Source: an uncultured Hyphomonadaceae bacterium
Lineage (GTDB): Bacteria; Pseudomonadota; Alphaproteobacteria; Caulobacterales; Hyphomonadaceae
Assembly: GCA_913057945.1 (NCBI GenBank)
Contig: CAJXOF010000004.1
Coordinates: forward strand, 62,001 to 126,000
DNA: 64,000 nucleotides
Reading direction: 5' to 3'
Position 1 is the stretch's first letter; each line of letters begins with the position of its first letter. The notes under the pieces were generated by a model. The model made no database searches. It worked only from the letters and a program-made list of their open reading frames with translations, and had not been told where the DNA came from. The translations under genes were made by a program, and so were the position numbers. This document shows positions 8,905 to 18,175 of this stretch, piece by piece.

Positions 8905-10506
8905 TTAGCCCGTGGCCTGCATGTCCTCGACGAACGGCCCAAGGTCTTCATAGAAACGGTACTGATCGCGGCCGCTGCGCTTGGCGTCATAAAGGGCCGT
9001 GTCGGCGGCGCGGAGCAGGGGGCCTTCGGCGAGGCAATCAAACGGCGCGGCCGCAATGCCGATCGAGGCACTGACCCGCACGCGGTGTCCGCTGGACAGG
9101 CCATAGGGCTCGCGCAGCTTGCGATTGAGGCGCATGGCGAGGCCTTCGACGGCAAGGCGCGAGGGCGCGGTCGTGCAGACCACGAAGAATTCGTCCCCGC
9201 CAATCCGCACGGCCAGATCGGCGTCGCGGATCGTGGCATTCATGCGGGCGGCAACGGCTTTCAGAACTTCGTCGCCGGCGCCGTGGCCATAGGTGTCGTT
9301 GACCTCCTTGAAGTCATCAAGGTCCATCGCCAGCAGGAAAAGCGGCTTGGTGGTGGAGGCGCTGGCGAGCAGGCCCGGCAATTTGTCTTCCAGCGAGCGC
9401 TTGTTGGCGAGATGCGTCAGCGGATCGGAATAGGCCAATCTGCGCACTTCCTCCTGTTTCACGACCTGGGCCGAAATGTCATTGGCGGTGCCGATATAGC
9501 CCGTGATCTGACCATTTTCGTCATGCCGCGGGGCGCCGGCCATGTCCATGTGATAGGTCTCGCCGTCAATGTCCGTGAACGTCCCGCGAATGCGGGCATA
9601 TTTATCGGCCGTGGCAATGGCTTTCTGCATATGGGCGGCGTTTTCCTCATCGAACTGGATGATGTCGAGATAGTTACAGTCGACCAGGGAGTCGCGGCCG
9701 CCCTTCAGTTTTTCAAGGAAGGTGCCCTCGGCATAGATCAGCTTGCCCCTGAGATCGGTTTCCCAGAACAGGTCGGCGGCAATCTCCGAGAAATTGGACA
9801 GGCGTTTCAGCGTGGCCTGGGCTTCGGAATGCTGCTGGTCGAGGTCCTTGAAGGCGCGGATCATGGATTTGTGCGCCGGCCAGAAGACGAGGAACACTTC
9901 GGCGATAACGGTCAGCACCAGGGCCAGGACCGTGTAATTCTGAATGCTGCTGAGCCAGGCCGCGCGCTTGTTGGCCTGCGCCTCGAAGGCATCGGCCGCC
10001 GCGCCCAGCTGGTCGGCCAGCGGGCCGGAGGCGTCATGCTCGATCGCGTCGAGGGCGATGCCCGTATTCCGGCGATCCACCAGCACCCAGTGAACATTGT
10101 TGATCAGCTGCAGGACTTTGGCATGAATGGAATCCTCGCCCTCGGAATAGATCGCGTGCAGGGCGGCGTCATCTTCGCCAAAGCGGATCAGCTCATAGTG
10201 CGAGGTCTCGAACAGCTTGATGCTGTCCTTGAGATTCTCGCGCAATTCCGGGGATCCGTCTTCGGCATAATCATGTGCGGCATGCGACATCTGCTGCAGC
10301 AACATGCGCTGGCGTCCGCTCATATTGATCGCTGTCGCATCGTGCGCGCCCTGGCGCAGAGCGGTCAGGGACATGATGTGGCTGGCAAAGATCAAGGCCA
10401 GGATAATGCTCAGCGCGAGAATGTACCGGTTGAGGTGCGATTCAAGAATCGCGCGGCCGGGACGGCGCGTTTTTGCCTGCTTGAAAAGGGTGCGTCCAGA
10501 AAACAT
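8905..10506 (-). CDS. Membrane-bound diguanylate cyclase (type IV pili sensor-like domain, PAS, GGDEF)
   Basis: The 533-aa protein has two membrane segments (about 27-48 and 190-210) enclosing a periplasmic helical sensor domain. That domain begins NMSGRQRMLLQQMS, typical of the PilJ/NarX-like type IV pili sensor domain. A PAS domain follows (about 240-350, ending GYIGTANDISAQ), then a GGDEF domain with an intact GGDEF motif near 435-439. The inhibitory RxxD site is present five residues before it (RDADLAVRIGGDEF). It should make cyclic di-GMP from two GTP and be product-inhibited. No EAL domain is attached. It stands alone, convergent with the hypothetical gene at 8209. Confidence 0.93.
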   Translation of the reverse strand: MFSGRTLFKQAKTRRPGRAILESHLNRYILALSIILALIFASHIMSLTALRQGAHDATAINMSGRQRMLLQQMSHAAHDYAEDGSPELRENLKDSIKLFETSHYELIRFGEDDAALHAIYSEGEDSIHAKVLQLINNVHWVLVDRRNTGIALDAIEHDASGPLADQLGAAADAFEAQANKRAAWLSSIQNYTVLALVLTVIAEVFLVFWPAHKSMIRAFKDLDQQHSEAQATLKRLSNFSEIAADLFWETDLRGKLIYAEGTFLEKLKGGRDSLVDCNYLDIIQFDEENAAHMQKAIATADKYARIRGTFTDIDGETYHMDMAGAPRHDENGQITGYIGTANDISAQVVKQEEVRRLAYSDPLTHLANKRSLEDKLPGLLASASTTKPLFLLAMDLDDFKEVNDTYGHGAGDEVLKAVAARMNATIRDADLAVRIGGDEFFVVCTTAPSRLAVEGLAMRLNRKLREPYGLSSGHRVRVSASIGIAAAPFDCLAEGPLLRAADTALYDAKRSGRDQYRFYEDLGPFVEDMQATG

Positions 10507-10590
10507 GATGGCGCCGGTATATCAAAACAGGGTTAGAATCGCCTTTCGACAAGACGGAAATTCCCTACCGTACCTTCAGTATCTGTTTAC

Positions 10591-12588
10591 CTAGATATCC
10601 AGTTCTTCGACGAAAGCCGCATTCTCCTGAATGAACCGGAAGCGCAATTCGGCCTTCTTGCCCATCAGCGTATTGATCAACTCCTCGGCCGGGATCTCCA
10701 CATCATCAATCGCTTCCAGGGTGACCCGCGCAAGCGTCCGCGTTGCCGGGTTCATCGTGGTTTCCTTCAGCTGGGACGGGTTCATCTCGCCGAGACCCTT
10801 GAAGCGGGTCATGTCGACTTTCTGGTTCGGCTTGAAATGCTCTTTCATCTTTTCGGCGCGGTCGGCATCATCCATCGCATAGACGATCGTGCCCTTGTTG
10901 GAGAGCTTGTAGAGCGGGGGCAGGGCCAGGAAGAGGCGGCCACTTTCGATCAGGCCGGGCGTCAACCGGTAGAAGAAGGTGATCAGCAGGCTGGCAATGT
11001 GCGCGCCGTCCACGTCGGCATCGGTCATGATGATGATGCGGTCATAGCGCAGATCATCCAGCTCGAATTTCTTGCCGAGCGCCGTGCCGAGCGCCAGCGA
11101 GAGATCATTGATCTCCTGATTGTTCATCATCTTGTCGAGCGAGGCGCTTTCGACATTCAGGATCTTGCCGCGCAGGGGCAGGATCGCCTGGGTCTTGCGG
11201 TCGCGCGCCTGTTTGGCAGAGCCGCCCGCCGAGTCGCCCTCGACGAGGAAGAGTTCGGTGCCGTCCGGACCCTTGTTGGAACAATCGGCCAGCTTGCCTG
11301 GCAGGCGCAGTTTCTTGGTGGCCGATTTTCGGCTGATATCCTTTGCCTTGCGGCGGCGCTGGCGTTCCTCAGCGCGCTCAACCGCCCAGCTCAGCAGCTT
11401 GTCAGCCTCTTTCGGGCTGCCGGCCAACCAATGGTCGAACCGGTCGCGCACGGAGTTTTCGACAAGACGGAAGGCGGCGGTCGTCGACAGCTTGTCCTTG
11501 GTCTGGCCGACGAATTCCGGGCCCTTGATGAAGACCGACAAGAGCAGGCCGGAATGGCCCATGATGTCTTCGGCCGTAATCTCGGAGGCTTTCTTGTTGC
11601 CGGTCAGCTCCCCGAAATTGCGCAGGCCCTTGGTGATGGCCGAGCGGAAGCCGGCTTCGTGCGTGCCGCCATCCGGGGTCGGAATGGTGTTACAATAAGA
11701 GCGGGAAAAGCCGTCTGCCTCGCCAAAGCCGGCGCGCGTCCAGGCAATCGCCCATTCGACCTTGCCTTCGCCGCCCTGGTCCACCAGGCCGGTAAAGGCC
11801 GCGTCGGTGATCGTCGCCTTGCCCTTGAAGACCTCGTCCAGCTGGTCTGCCAGTCCGTTCGGATAGGAAAGGGTGGCTTCGGCGGGAACCTTGGAGTCTT
11901 CCGGCAGGAGAGCCGGGTCACAGCTCCAGCGGACTTCGACACCGCGATAGAGATAGGCTTTCGACCGGGCCATCTGGAACAGGCGGGCCGGGCGGAAGCG
12001 CATCTTGTCGCCGAAGATCTGGAAGTCCGGCTTGAACTTGACCGATGTGCCGCGGCGGTTCGGGGCCGTGCCAACCTTTTTCAGCTTGTCCTGAGGAATG
12101 CCGCGCGAAAAGGTCTGGCGATAGAGAATCTTGTCGCGCGCAACTTCCACCTCGACCAGTTCCGACAGCGCATTGACGACGGAAATGCCGACGCCGTGCA
12201 GGCCGCCGGCCGTCTCATAGGCATTGTCAGAGAATTTGCCGCCCGCATGCAGCGTGGTCATGATGACTTCCAGCGCGGACTTTTTGGGGAATTTCGGGTG
12301 CGGATCAACCGGAATGCCGCGGCCATTATCGGTCACAGCCAGAAACCCGTCGGCGTCGAGCTTGATCTCGATCCGGCTGGCATGGCCGGCCACGGCTTCA
12401 TCCATGGAATTGTCCAGGACTTCAGCGAACAAATGGTGATAGGCGCGCTCATCCGTGCCGCCGATATACATGCCGGGGCGTTTGCGGACAGGCTCGAGGC
12501 CCTCGAGGACCTCGATATCCTTGGCGGAATAGCCGGTACTTTCTGTACTCATTTGGTCAAACAGCTTTGCTTGCTTGGCGGCTGCCAT
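10591..12588 (-). CDS. parE: DNA topoisomerase IV subunit B
   Basis: This is the ATPase subunit of topoisomerase IV, which unlinks daughter chromosomes. The GHKL ATPase domain is at the N-terminus (EVLDNSMDEA, DNGRGIPVD, GGLHGVGISVVNAL). The transducer domain follows, then the TOPRIM domain with EGDSAGGSAKQARDR at about residue 440 and DADVDGAHI. At 665 aa it has ParE size and lacks the insert of GyrB. GGAG lies eight bases before the ATG. It is divergent from the flavin oxidoreductase gene with only 53 bases between starts, so the two promoters must overlap. Confidence 0.95.
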   Translation of the reverse strand: MAAAKQAKLFDQMSTESTGYSAKDIEVLEGLEPVRKRPGMYIGGTDERAYHHLFAEVLDNSMDEAVAGHASRIEIKLDADGFLAVTDNGRGIPVDPHPKFPKKSALEVIMTTLHAGGKFSDNAYETAGGLHGVGISVVNALSELVEVEVARDKILYRQTFSRGIPQDKLKKVGTAPNRRGTSVKFKPDFQIFGDKMRFRPARLFQMARSKAYLYRGVEVRWSCDPALLPEDSKVPAEATLSYPNGLADQLDEVFKGKATITDAAFTGLVDQGGEGKVEWAIAWTRAGFGEADGFSRSYCNTIPTPDGGTHEAGFRSAITKGLRNFGELTGNKKASEITAEDIMGHSGLLLSVFIKGPEFVGQTKDKLSTTAAFRLVENSVRDRFDHWLAGSPKEADKLLSWAVERAEERQRRRKAKDISRKSATKKLRLPGKLADCSNKGPDGTELFLVEGDSAGGSAKQARDRKTQAILPLRGKILNVESASLDKMMNNQEINDLSLALGTALGKKFELDDLRYDRIIIMTDADVDGAHIASLLITFFYRLTPGLIESGRLFLALPPLYKLSNKGTIVYAMDDADRAEKMKEHFKPNQKVDMTRFKGLGEMNPSQLKETTMNPATRTLARVTLEAIDDVEIPAEELINTLMGKKAELRFRFIQENAAFVEELDI

Positions 12589-12641
12589 ATGATGTCTCCG
12601 ATAAGGGCGGGCGACTCAATGTCGATATGGGAGCACATAAG

Positions 12642-13943
12642 ATGACAGCCTCGATTAATACGGCGTTAACCCTGGAGAGCGGGCTTACCTTCCCCAACCG
12701 ACTTGTGAAGGCGGCAATGACAGAGGGACTCGCCGATCCTCGCAACCGGGTAACTGAAGCTCATCTGACATTGTATCGCCGCTGGGCGGAAGGCGGCATT
12801 GGTGGGATGATCACGGGAAATGTCCAGATTGATCGCAATCATCTCGAGCGTGCCGGGAATGTGGTCATAGACGGCAAGCCGTCAAATGAAGAGATGGACA
12901 TGTTCTCACGCTGGGCCGAGGCGGGAAAATCCCACGGCGCCGCGATGATCATGCAGGTCAGCCATGCCGGGCGGCAGACGCCCAAGCTGATCAATCCACG
13001 CCCGGCTGCGCCAAGCCCTGTTGCCCTTGGCTTGCCGGGCGGCCAGTTCGGCCAGCCGCGTGCGATGACGCTGGACGAAATCAAGGCCGTGGTCGAAGGC
13101 TTCGGGCGCGCTGCCAGCGTGGCAAGACAGACCGGATTTGATGGAATCCAGGTGCATGGAGCACATGGCTATTTACTCTCCTCATTCCTGTCACCGCTGG
13201 CGAACCAGCGCGAGGATGAGTATGGCGGACCGCTCGAAAATCGCGCGCGCCTGCTGTCGGAGTGCGTGAAGGAAGCGCGAGTGGCGGCCGGGCCGGGCTT
13301 TTCGGTGTCGGTGAAGCTCAACTCGGCCGATTTCCAGAAGGGCGGCTTCAGTTTCGAGGATTGCCTCGACGTGATGGACATTCTGAATGAACTTGGCGTC
13401 GATTTCGTGGAGATTTCCGGGGGCAATTACGAGCAGCCCCGCATGATGGATAGCGAAGGTCTGGAGCCGGTTTTCGAGCAGGATGTCCGCGAATCGACGC
13501 GCAAGCGGGAGGCCTATTTCCTGAAATACGCCCGGGCGGTACAGGAGCGCAGCCAGCTGCCCCTCATGGTAACCGGCGGATTTCGCACCACCGAGGCCAT
13601 GAATTCCGCGCTTGCAGAAGGCGAGGCGGACTTGATCGGTCTGGGCCGACCGCTCTGCGTTGAGCCGGACACGCCGAAACAGCTTTTGTCCGGAGAGATC
13701 GCTGTCGCGGCGCAATGGGAAAAGACGCTGCGTCTCGGGCCGGGATTGCTGGGACCGAATTCCCCGATCAAATTGGTGAAGGCGCTTAACGGCTTTGGAG
13801 TCATAGGCTGGTATTACGAACAGCTGCGCCGGCTGGGCGCAGGCGAGGCCGCCGATACCGGATTGGGCGTCTTTTCGGCTTTCCTCGCCAACCAGAAAAA
13901 CGAATCCCGCACCGAGAAGGCCAGAAAAGCCGCAATGCCCTGA
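12642..13943 (+). CDS. NADH:flavin oxidoreductase, Old Yellow Enzyme family
   Basis: The 433-aa FMN-binding TIM barrel has the OYE core: GGIGGMITGNVQID, FDGIQVHGAHGYLLSSFLSP (the HGAHGYL substrate/flavin motif), the ENRARLL segment, and a C-terminal flavin-phosphate motif in LMVTGGFRTTEA and ADLIGLGRPLC. The enzymes reduce activated C=C bonds using NAD(P)H; the substrate here is unknown. The frame is open from 12567, but ATG 12642 has GGGAG about ten bases upstream and begins the conserved region. It appears monocistronic, with 170 bases before lon. Confidence 0.9.
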   Translation: MTASINTALTLESGLTFPNRLVKAAMTEGLADPRNRVTEAHLTLYRRWAEGGIGGMITGNVQIDRNHLERAGNVVIDGKPSNEEMDMFSRWAEAGKSHGAAMIMQVSHAGRQTPKLINPRPAAPSPVALGLPGGQFGQPRAMTLDEIKAVVEGFGRAASVARQTGFDGIQVHGAHGYLLSSFLSPLANQREDEYGGPLENRARLLSECVKEARVAAGPGFSVSVKLNSADFQKGGFSFEDCLDVMDILNELGVDFVEISGGNYEQPRMMDSEGLEPVFEQDVRESTRKREAYFLKYARAVQERSQLPLMVTGGFRTTEAMNSALAEGEADLIGLGRPLCVEPDTPKQLLSGEIAVAAQWEKTLRLGPGLLGPNSPIKLVKALNGFGVIGWYYEQLRRLGAGEAADTGLGVFSAFLANQKNESRTEKARKAAMP

Positions 13944-13990
13944 TTGCAGACAGTTTCCACAAGGGAGGGGATTTCCTGAGCATTCGGTGG

Positions 13991-14019
13991 CTTGAACCTG
14001 CCTGCCTCGCCCTCCACAT
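13991..14019 (+). promoter_or_regulatory. Possible heat-shock (RpoH-type) promoter of lon
   Basis: CTTGAA (13991-13996) is followed after 17 bases by CCACAT (14014-14019). This resembles the alphaproteobacterial RpoH pattern of CTTG and a C-rich -10. lon is a classic heat-shock gene and nothing else in the 170-base gap looks like a promoter. The -10 half is a weak match, so this is tentative. A CCTGCC/GGCAGG hairpin lies just downstream. Confidence 0.3.
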
Positions 14020-14113
14020 CTGGTGAAACGCCCGACTCCTGCCATCTTCGGCAGGCAGGGTATCCTGAGCTGCCGCCCAGTCGGGGCTCAATTTGAAGAA
14101 GGAGGCATTGTAA

Positions 14114-16531
14114 ATGCCAGGTATAAAGAACCTTCCGGTGTTGCCGTTGCGGGACATCGTCGTGTTTCCAGACATGGTCGCGCCCCTGTTCGTGGGACGG
14201 GACAAGTCTGTTCGGGCCCTCGAAATGATCGAAGAGGCCGATAATGAAATCATGCTGGTGGCCCAGCGCGACGCTGCGATCGACGATCCGGATTCGGGCG
14301 ACGTCCATGAAGTCGGTACGATCGCCACCATCCTCCAGCTCCTGAAGCTGCCGGACGGCACGGTGAAAGTGCTGGTCGAGGGCAAGACGCGCGCACGCCT
14401 GAACCAGCTGCACGACCGCGGTGAATATTTTGAAGCCGAAGTTGAAGCCTATGACGAGGCGCAAGGCACCGATGATGACGTGCAGGCGCTGATGCGGGCC
14501 GTGCAGGAGCAGTTTGAAAATTACGTCAAGCTGAACCGCAAGATCCCACCGGAATCCGTGACCACGATTGCTGCGCTCACCGAGCCTGGCCGTCTGGCCG
14601 ATGCGGTGGCGTCGAACCTGTCTGTCAAACTCTCCGAGAAGCAGGAATTGCTCGAACTTCCCGATGCGAAAGATCGCCTCGAGAAGGTCTTCGCCCTCAT
14701 GGAAGGCGAAATGGGCATGTTGCAGATGGAGCGGAAGATCAAGAACCGCGTCAAGCGGCAGATGGAGAAGACCCAGCGCGAATATTACCTGAACGAGCAG
14801 ATGAAGGCGATCCAGCGCGAGTTGGGTGAGCAGGGCGGTGATGGCGGCGAGCGCGATGAGTTGGCCGACCTCGAGCAGAAGATTGCAGACGCCCCGCTGT
14901 CTGAAGAGGCTCGCCTCAAGGCCGAGGCCGAGATCAAGAAGCTGCGTCAGATGTCGCCGATGTCTGCGGAATCGACCGTCGTGCGGAATTATCTCGACTG
15001 GTTGCTGGCCCTGCCATGGGGCACGCGCAAGGAAATCGAGACCAATCTCGCCAAGGCCGAGAAACAGCTCGACGATGACCATTATGGTCTCGACAAGGTG
15101 AAAGAGCGGATCCTCGAATATCTCGCCGTGCAGAAACGCACCGGCAAGATGAAGGGACCGATCCTCTGCCTCGTGGGCCCTCCGGGCGTCGGCAAGACCT
15201 CGCTTGGCCGCTCCATCGCTGAAGCCACGGGACGCGACTTTGTGCGCGTGTCGCTGGGCGGCGTGCGGGACGAGAGCGAGATCCGCGGCCACCGCCGAAC
15301 CTATATCGGCTCCATGCCGGGCCGGGTGATCCAGTCGCTGAAGAAGACCAAGACGGGCAACCCGCTCTTCCTGCTGGACGAGATCGACAAGATGGGCATG
15401 GACCATCGCGGCGATCCGGCCTCAGCTCTGCTGGAAGTGCTGGACCCTGAGCAGAACTCGACGTTCAACGATCACTATCTGGAAGTCGATTACGACCTTT
15501 CGGACGTGATGTTCGTGACGACGGCGAACTCGCTCAACATGCCCCAGCCGCTTCTGGACCGGATGGAGATCATCCGCATCGCCGGCTACACCGAGGACGA
15601 AAAGGTGGAGATCACCAAGCGTCACCTCATCCCGCAGGTTCGTGAAGATCACGGCCTGAAGGAAGGGGAGTGGATTGTGGCAGACGATGCCATCCGCGAC
15701 CTCGTGCGGTATTACACCCGCGAAGCCGGTGTGCGGAGCCTGAAGCGCGAAATCGCGCGGCTTGCCCGCAAGGCTGTCCGGATCCTGACCGACAAGGAAG
15801 GGGAGGTCATGACGATCAATTCGGAGAACCTTCCCGAGTTCGCAGGCGTGCGGAAATTCCGCTATGGCCTCGCCGACGAGACCGACCAGCTTGGCGCTGT
15901 GACGGGCCTTGCCTGGACCGAAACTGGCGGTGACCTGCTCACCATCGAAGCGGTCAAGATGCCCGGTCGCGGCAACATGAAGGTCACGGGTAACCTCCGC
16001 GACGTCATGAAGGAGTCGATCCAGGCGGCGAGTTCGCTCGTGCGGTCCCGGTCTGTCATGCTCGGCATCAAGCCGACCGTGTTCAACACGACCGATATCC
16101 ACGTGCACGTGCCGGATGGTGCGACGCCAAAGGATGGTCCGTCTGCGGGTGTTGCCATGACGACGGCGATTGTCTCGCTGCTGACCGGCAACCCGGTTGA
16201 CCGGGAAGTGGCCATGACGGGCGAAATCAGCCTGCGTGGACGCGTCCTGCCGATTGGCGGTCTGAAGGAGAAGCTCCTTGCGGCCCTGCGCGGCGGCATC
16301 AAGACGGTGCTGATCCCGGAAGAGAACGAGAAAGATCTCGAAGACATTCCGGAGAATGTGAAGACCGGCCTGAAGATCGTGCCTGTGTCGGACATCAATG
16401 AAGTGCTGGCGATTGCCCTGACGCGGCCGCTGTCGCCGATCGAATGGTCGGAAGCCGATGAAGCGGCGCTGCAGGCGTCCTTGTCCGGTCAGCCTGGTAA
16501 TCAGGCGACCGATCCGGCCCGGCCTCACTAG
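14114..16531 (+). CDS. lon: ATP-dependent protease Lon
   Basis: Lon is a cytoplasmic AAA+ serine protease that degrades misfolded proteins and regulators; in Caulobacter it removes CcrM, DnaA and SciP. The 805-aa protein has the N-terminal LON substrate domain ([20 protein letters not shown]), a coiled-coil region, a AAA+ module with GPPGVGKTS (about 355) and LLDEIDKMG, and a protease domain with the Ser-Lys dyad ([11 protein letters not shown] near 676 and [10 protein letters not shown] near 720). AAGGAGG precedes the ATG. A strong terminator follows the stop, then tRNA-Val. In many relatives a hup gene follows lon; none is present here before the tRNA (family knowledge, stated with moderate certainty). 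Confidence 0.97.
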   Translation: MPGIKNLPVLPLRDIVVFPDMVAPLFVGRDKSVRALEMIEEADNEIMLVAQRDAAIDDPDSGDVHEVGTIATILQLLKLPDGTVKVLVEGKTRARLNQLHDRGEYFEAEVEAYDEAQGTDDDVQALMRAVQEQFENYVKLNRKIPPESVTTIAALTEPGRLADAVASNLSVKLSEKQELLELPDAKDRLEKVFALMEGEMGMLQMERKIKNRVKRQMEKTQREYYLNEQMKAIQRELGEQGGDGGERDELADLEQKIADAPLSEEARLKAEAEIKKLRQMSPMSAESTVVRNYLDWLLALPWGTRKEIETNLAKAEKQLDDDHYGLDKVKERILEYLAVQKRTGKMKGPILCLVGPPGVGKTSLGRSIAEATGRDFVRVSLGGVRDESEIRGHRRTYIGSMPGRVIQSLKKTKTGNPLFLLDEIDKMGMDHRGDPASALLEVLDPEQNSTFNDHYLEVDYDLSDVMFVTTANSLNMPQPLLDRMEIIRIAGYTEDEKVEITKRHLIPQVREDHGLKEGEWIVADDAIRDLVRYYTREAGVRSLKREIARLARKAVRILTDKEGEVMTINSENLPEFAGVRKFRYGLADETDQLGAVTGLAWTETGGDLLTIEAVKMPGRGNMKVTGNLRDVMKESIQAASSLVRSRSVMLGIKPTVFNTTDIHVHVPDGATPKDGPSAGVAMTTAIVSLLTGNPVDREVAMTGEISLRGRVLPIGGLKEKLLAALRGGIKTVLIPEENEKDLEDIPENVKTGLKIVPVSDINEVLAIALTRPLSPIEWSEADEAALQASLSGQPGNQATDPARPH

Positions 16532-16554
16532 GCTGAATTGAGACTTATCGCAGG

Positions 16555-16592
16555 CGGCCGTTCAAACACTGAACGGCCGTCTTGCTTTTTCC
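16555..16592 (+). terminator. Rho-independent terminator of lon
   Basis: A perfect 10-bp stem, CGGCCGTTCA (16555-16564) with TGAACGGCCG (16570-16579), encloses an AACAC loop and is followed by TCTTGCTTTTT. It lies 24 bases after the lon stop. Confidence 0.9.
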
Positions 16593-16620
16593 CCCAAGCG
16601 CGTGCATTTGAGCGGGATTG

Positions 16621-16696
16621 GGGCGGTTAGCTCAGTTGGTAGAGCATCTCGTTTACACCGAGAGGGTCAGCGGTTCGAGCCCGTTACCGCCCACCA
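16621..16696 (+). tRNA. tRNA-Val (anticodon TAC)
   Basis: The 76-base cloverleaf is complete. The acceptor arms GGGCGGT and ACCGCCC pair fully, the D arm is GCTC/GAGC, the anticodon stem CTCG/CGAG encloses TAC at 16654-16656, and the T arm contains GGTTCGAGCCC. The CCA end is encoded (16694-16696). The gene is intact and is the likely integration target of the element that starts immediately downstream, where an integrase fragment and an intact integrase gene lie. Confidence 0.97.
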
Positions 16697-16740
16697 TAAA
16701 AACAAGGCACTAGCCTGTGGAAAAAAGAACATCAGAGAAC

Positions 16741-16761
16741 AGTTTACAGCATAGTTTACAG
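16741..16761. repeat. Paired direct repeats next to the attachment site
   Basis: AGTTTACAG occurs at 16741-16749 and again at 16753-16761, a 12-base period. The pair is flanked by AGAAC on the left and GTTCT on the right. Short direct repeats at this distance from a tRNA attachment site could be arm-type integrase or excisionase binding sites. This is an inference from position only. Confidence 0.35.
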
Positions 16762-16781
16762 GTTCTGTTCTTGTTCCGTCC

Positions 16782-16922
16782 TTAAAACGTGGCGCTCATC
16801 CGCCCAGAACGGTCGCGTCCAACGTGTGTGCGCGCTTGATTTTTAATGCATGTCTTGGGTGTCCAGTCGAACAGATCGGTGAGGACTTTATCGGTGAAGC
16901 GGTCCCGGCTCAGCCGTTGCTG
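16782..16922 (-). pseudogene. Decayed C-terminal fragment of a second tyrosine recombinase
   Basis: Read on the minus strand, this stretch encodes TDKVLTDLFDWTPKT and then stops at 16782-16784. The intact integrase at 18176 has SDQVLTDLFGWTPGTLAKMK in its C-terminal tail just before the catalytic Tyr. The fragment lacks the Tyr-bearing segment and everything upstream. It lies between the tRNA and fic, in a different frame from fic. It is best explained as the remains of an earlier element in the same tRNA, or of a duplicated integrase. Confidence 0.7.
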
Positions 16923-16924
16923 GA

Positions 16925-18046
16925 TTACTTCGCGTCTTGCCGTCTACTACCGTCGGACACCCGCATGAACAGGGCGAGAAGCGGTTCGTTGATATAGTAA
17001 TTGTTCCGACCGGCTTGATGCTTGGTCACGAAACCCGCTTCGGCTAGTTGGTCGAGATACTTGGTGGCGGTCGGTCGGCTGACATGCAGGTCGTGCATCA
17101 CATAATCGATGCGCGTGTAAGGGTGGCGGAAGAGGTTGTTCAACAAGTCCTGACTGTAGATCTTGCCGAGCTCTGCTCTCATCCGTTTCTTGTAGTCCGC
17201 CATCTGGGCGCGCAAACCTTCGATCAGCTGTAGGGTCGTCTGAGATGTCTCTGCCACCGCTTCCAGAATGTAGAGTACCCAATCTTCCCAGGCGCCGTCA
17301 TCTCGCACGGCCTGCAGCAATCGATAATAGTCGTTTTTCGTACCTGTGATGTGACGGCTGAGATAGAGAATGGGAATGTCGAGCAGGTCCGTGCGCGTCA
17401 GATAAAGTACATTGAGGATTCGCCCGATGCGGCCATTGCCGTCCGGGAACGGGTGGATGCTCTCAAATTGATGATGAATGATCGCCATTTTGATGAGCGG
17501 GTCCAGATCGCAGGCGTCATCATCGTTGATGAAGATTTCGAGCCCAGCCATAAGGGCTTCAATCTCACGCGGGCCCTGTGGTGGCACGTAGACGGTTTCG
17601 CCTGTGCGATCGTTCTTCAGCTCTGTTCCGGCCTGCGTTCTGAAGCCATCATCTCGCCCCTTCAACAAACGAAACATGTCGATGATGATGCGGTTGGTGA
17701 TCAATCCCTGCGTTTTGCGTAGCTGATCAAATCCAAGTCTTAAGGCATCACGATAGAGCGCGACCTCCTTTGCTGCGGCTGAGCCAGGTCCTTCGGGGAA
17801 CAAGTCTGCCTGGAACAGTTCGTCTTGAGTGGTGACGATGTTTTCAATTTCAGAACTTGCCTTGGCCTCCTGCAAGGCCAGCGTGTCGATCAAGATACCC
17901 TGGTTGGGGATGGCTTTGGCTGCGCCCTTCAATTCCGCCAGTGCCCTGTTGGCGCGCGCAAGTGCCTTCAGCACCGGCACCGTCTCTATCTCGACCGGTG
18001 GCGGAAGGTCTGGCAATTTGTACGAGGAATCTGGTAATTTCGACAT
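16925..18046 (-). CDS. Fic family protein with C-terminal winged helix
   Basis: The catalytic Fic motif HPFPDGNGRIGR is intact (near residue 200). Upstream, near residue 62, SSEIEN fits the inhibitory (S/T)xxxE(G/N) helix, making this a class II, self-inhibited Fic protein. The family transfers AMP or another phosphate-containing group to a target side chain. Residues after about 290 form a winged-helix DNA-binding domain (HVSRPTATKYLDQLAEAGF), so the protein may also regulate its own gene through the palindromes upstream. At 373 aa it is a usual length. It sits between the tRNA and the integrase, a normal place for element cargo. No separate antitoxin is present or needed. Confidence 0.92.
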   Translation of the reverse strand: MSKLPDSSYKLPDLPPPVEIETVPVLKALARANRALAELKGAAKAIPNQGILIDTLALQEAKASSEIENIVTTQDELFQADLFPEGPGSAAAKEVALYRDALRLGFDQLRKTQGLITNRIIIDMFRLLKGRDDGFRTQAGTELKNDRTGETVYVPPQGPREIEALMAGLEIFINDDDACDLDPLIKMAIIHHQFESIHPFPDGNGRIGRILNVLYLTRTDLLDIPILYLSRHITGTKNDYYRLLQAVRDDGAWEDWVLYILEAVAETSQTTLQLIEGLRAQMADYKKRMRAELGKIYSQDLLNNLFRHPYTRIDYVMHDLHVSRPTATKYLDQLAEAGFVTKHQAGRNNYYINEPLLALFMRVSDGSRRQDAK

Positions 18047-18065
18047 AATATGTCAAAGAAACGCA

Positions 18066-18129
18066 ATTTTCTTTACATGTCCAGCTAACGTGTAAAGAAA
18101 ATCACCAAATTGGTGCAAATCAGCACCAA
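18066..18129. promoter_or_regulatory. Tandem palindromes upstream of fic (probable operator)
   Basis: ATTTTCTTTACA (18066-18077) and TGTAAAGAAAAT (18091-18102) are perfect 12-base inverted repeats with a 13-base spacer. Next to them TTGGTGC (18110-18116) and GCACCAA (18123-18129) form a perfect 7-base pair, and CACCAA also occurs at 18103-18108. The block lies 20 to 83 bases before the fic start and is the only promoter-sized gap between fic and int. Self-regulation by the Fic winged helix is the simplest reading. Confidence 0.6.
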
Positions 18130-18175
18130 GCGATTTCTTGCCTATGCAGGTGGCAGCCTTTACGAGACCTGGCTA

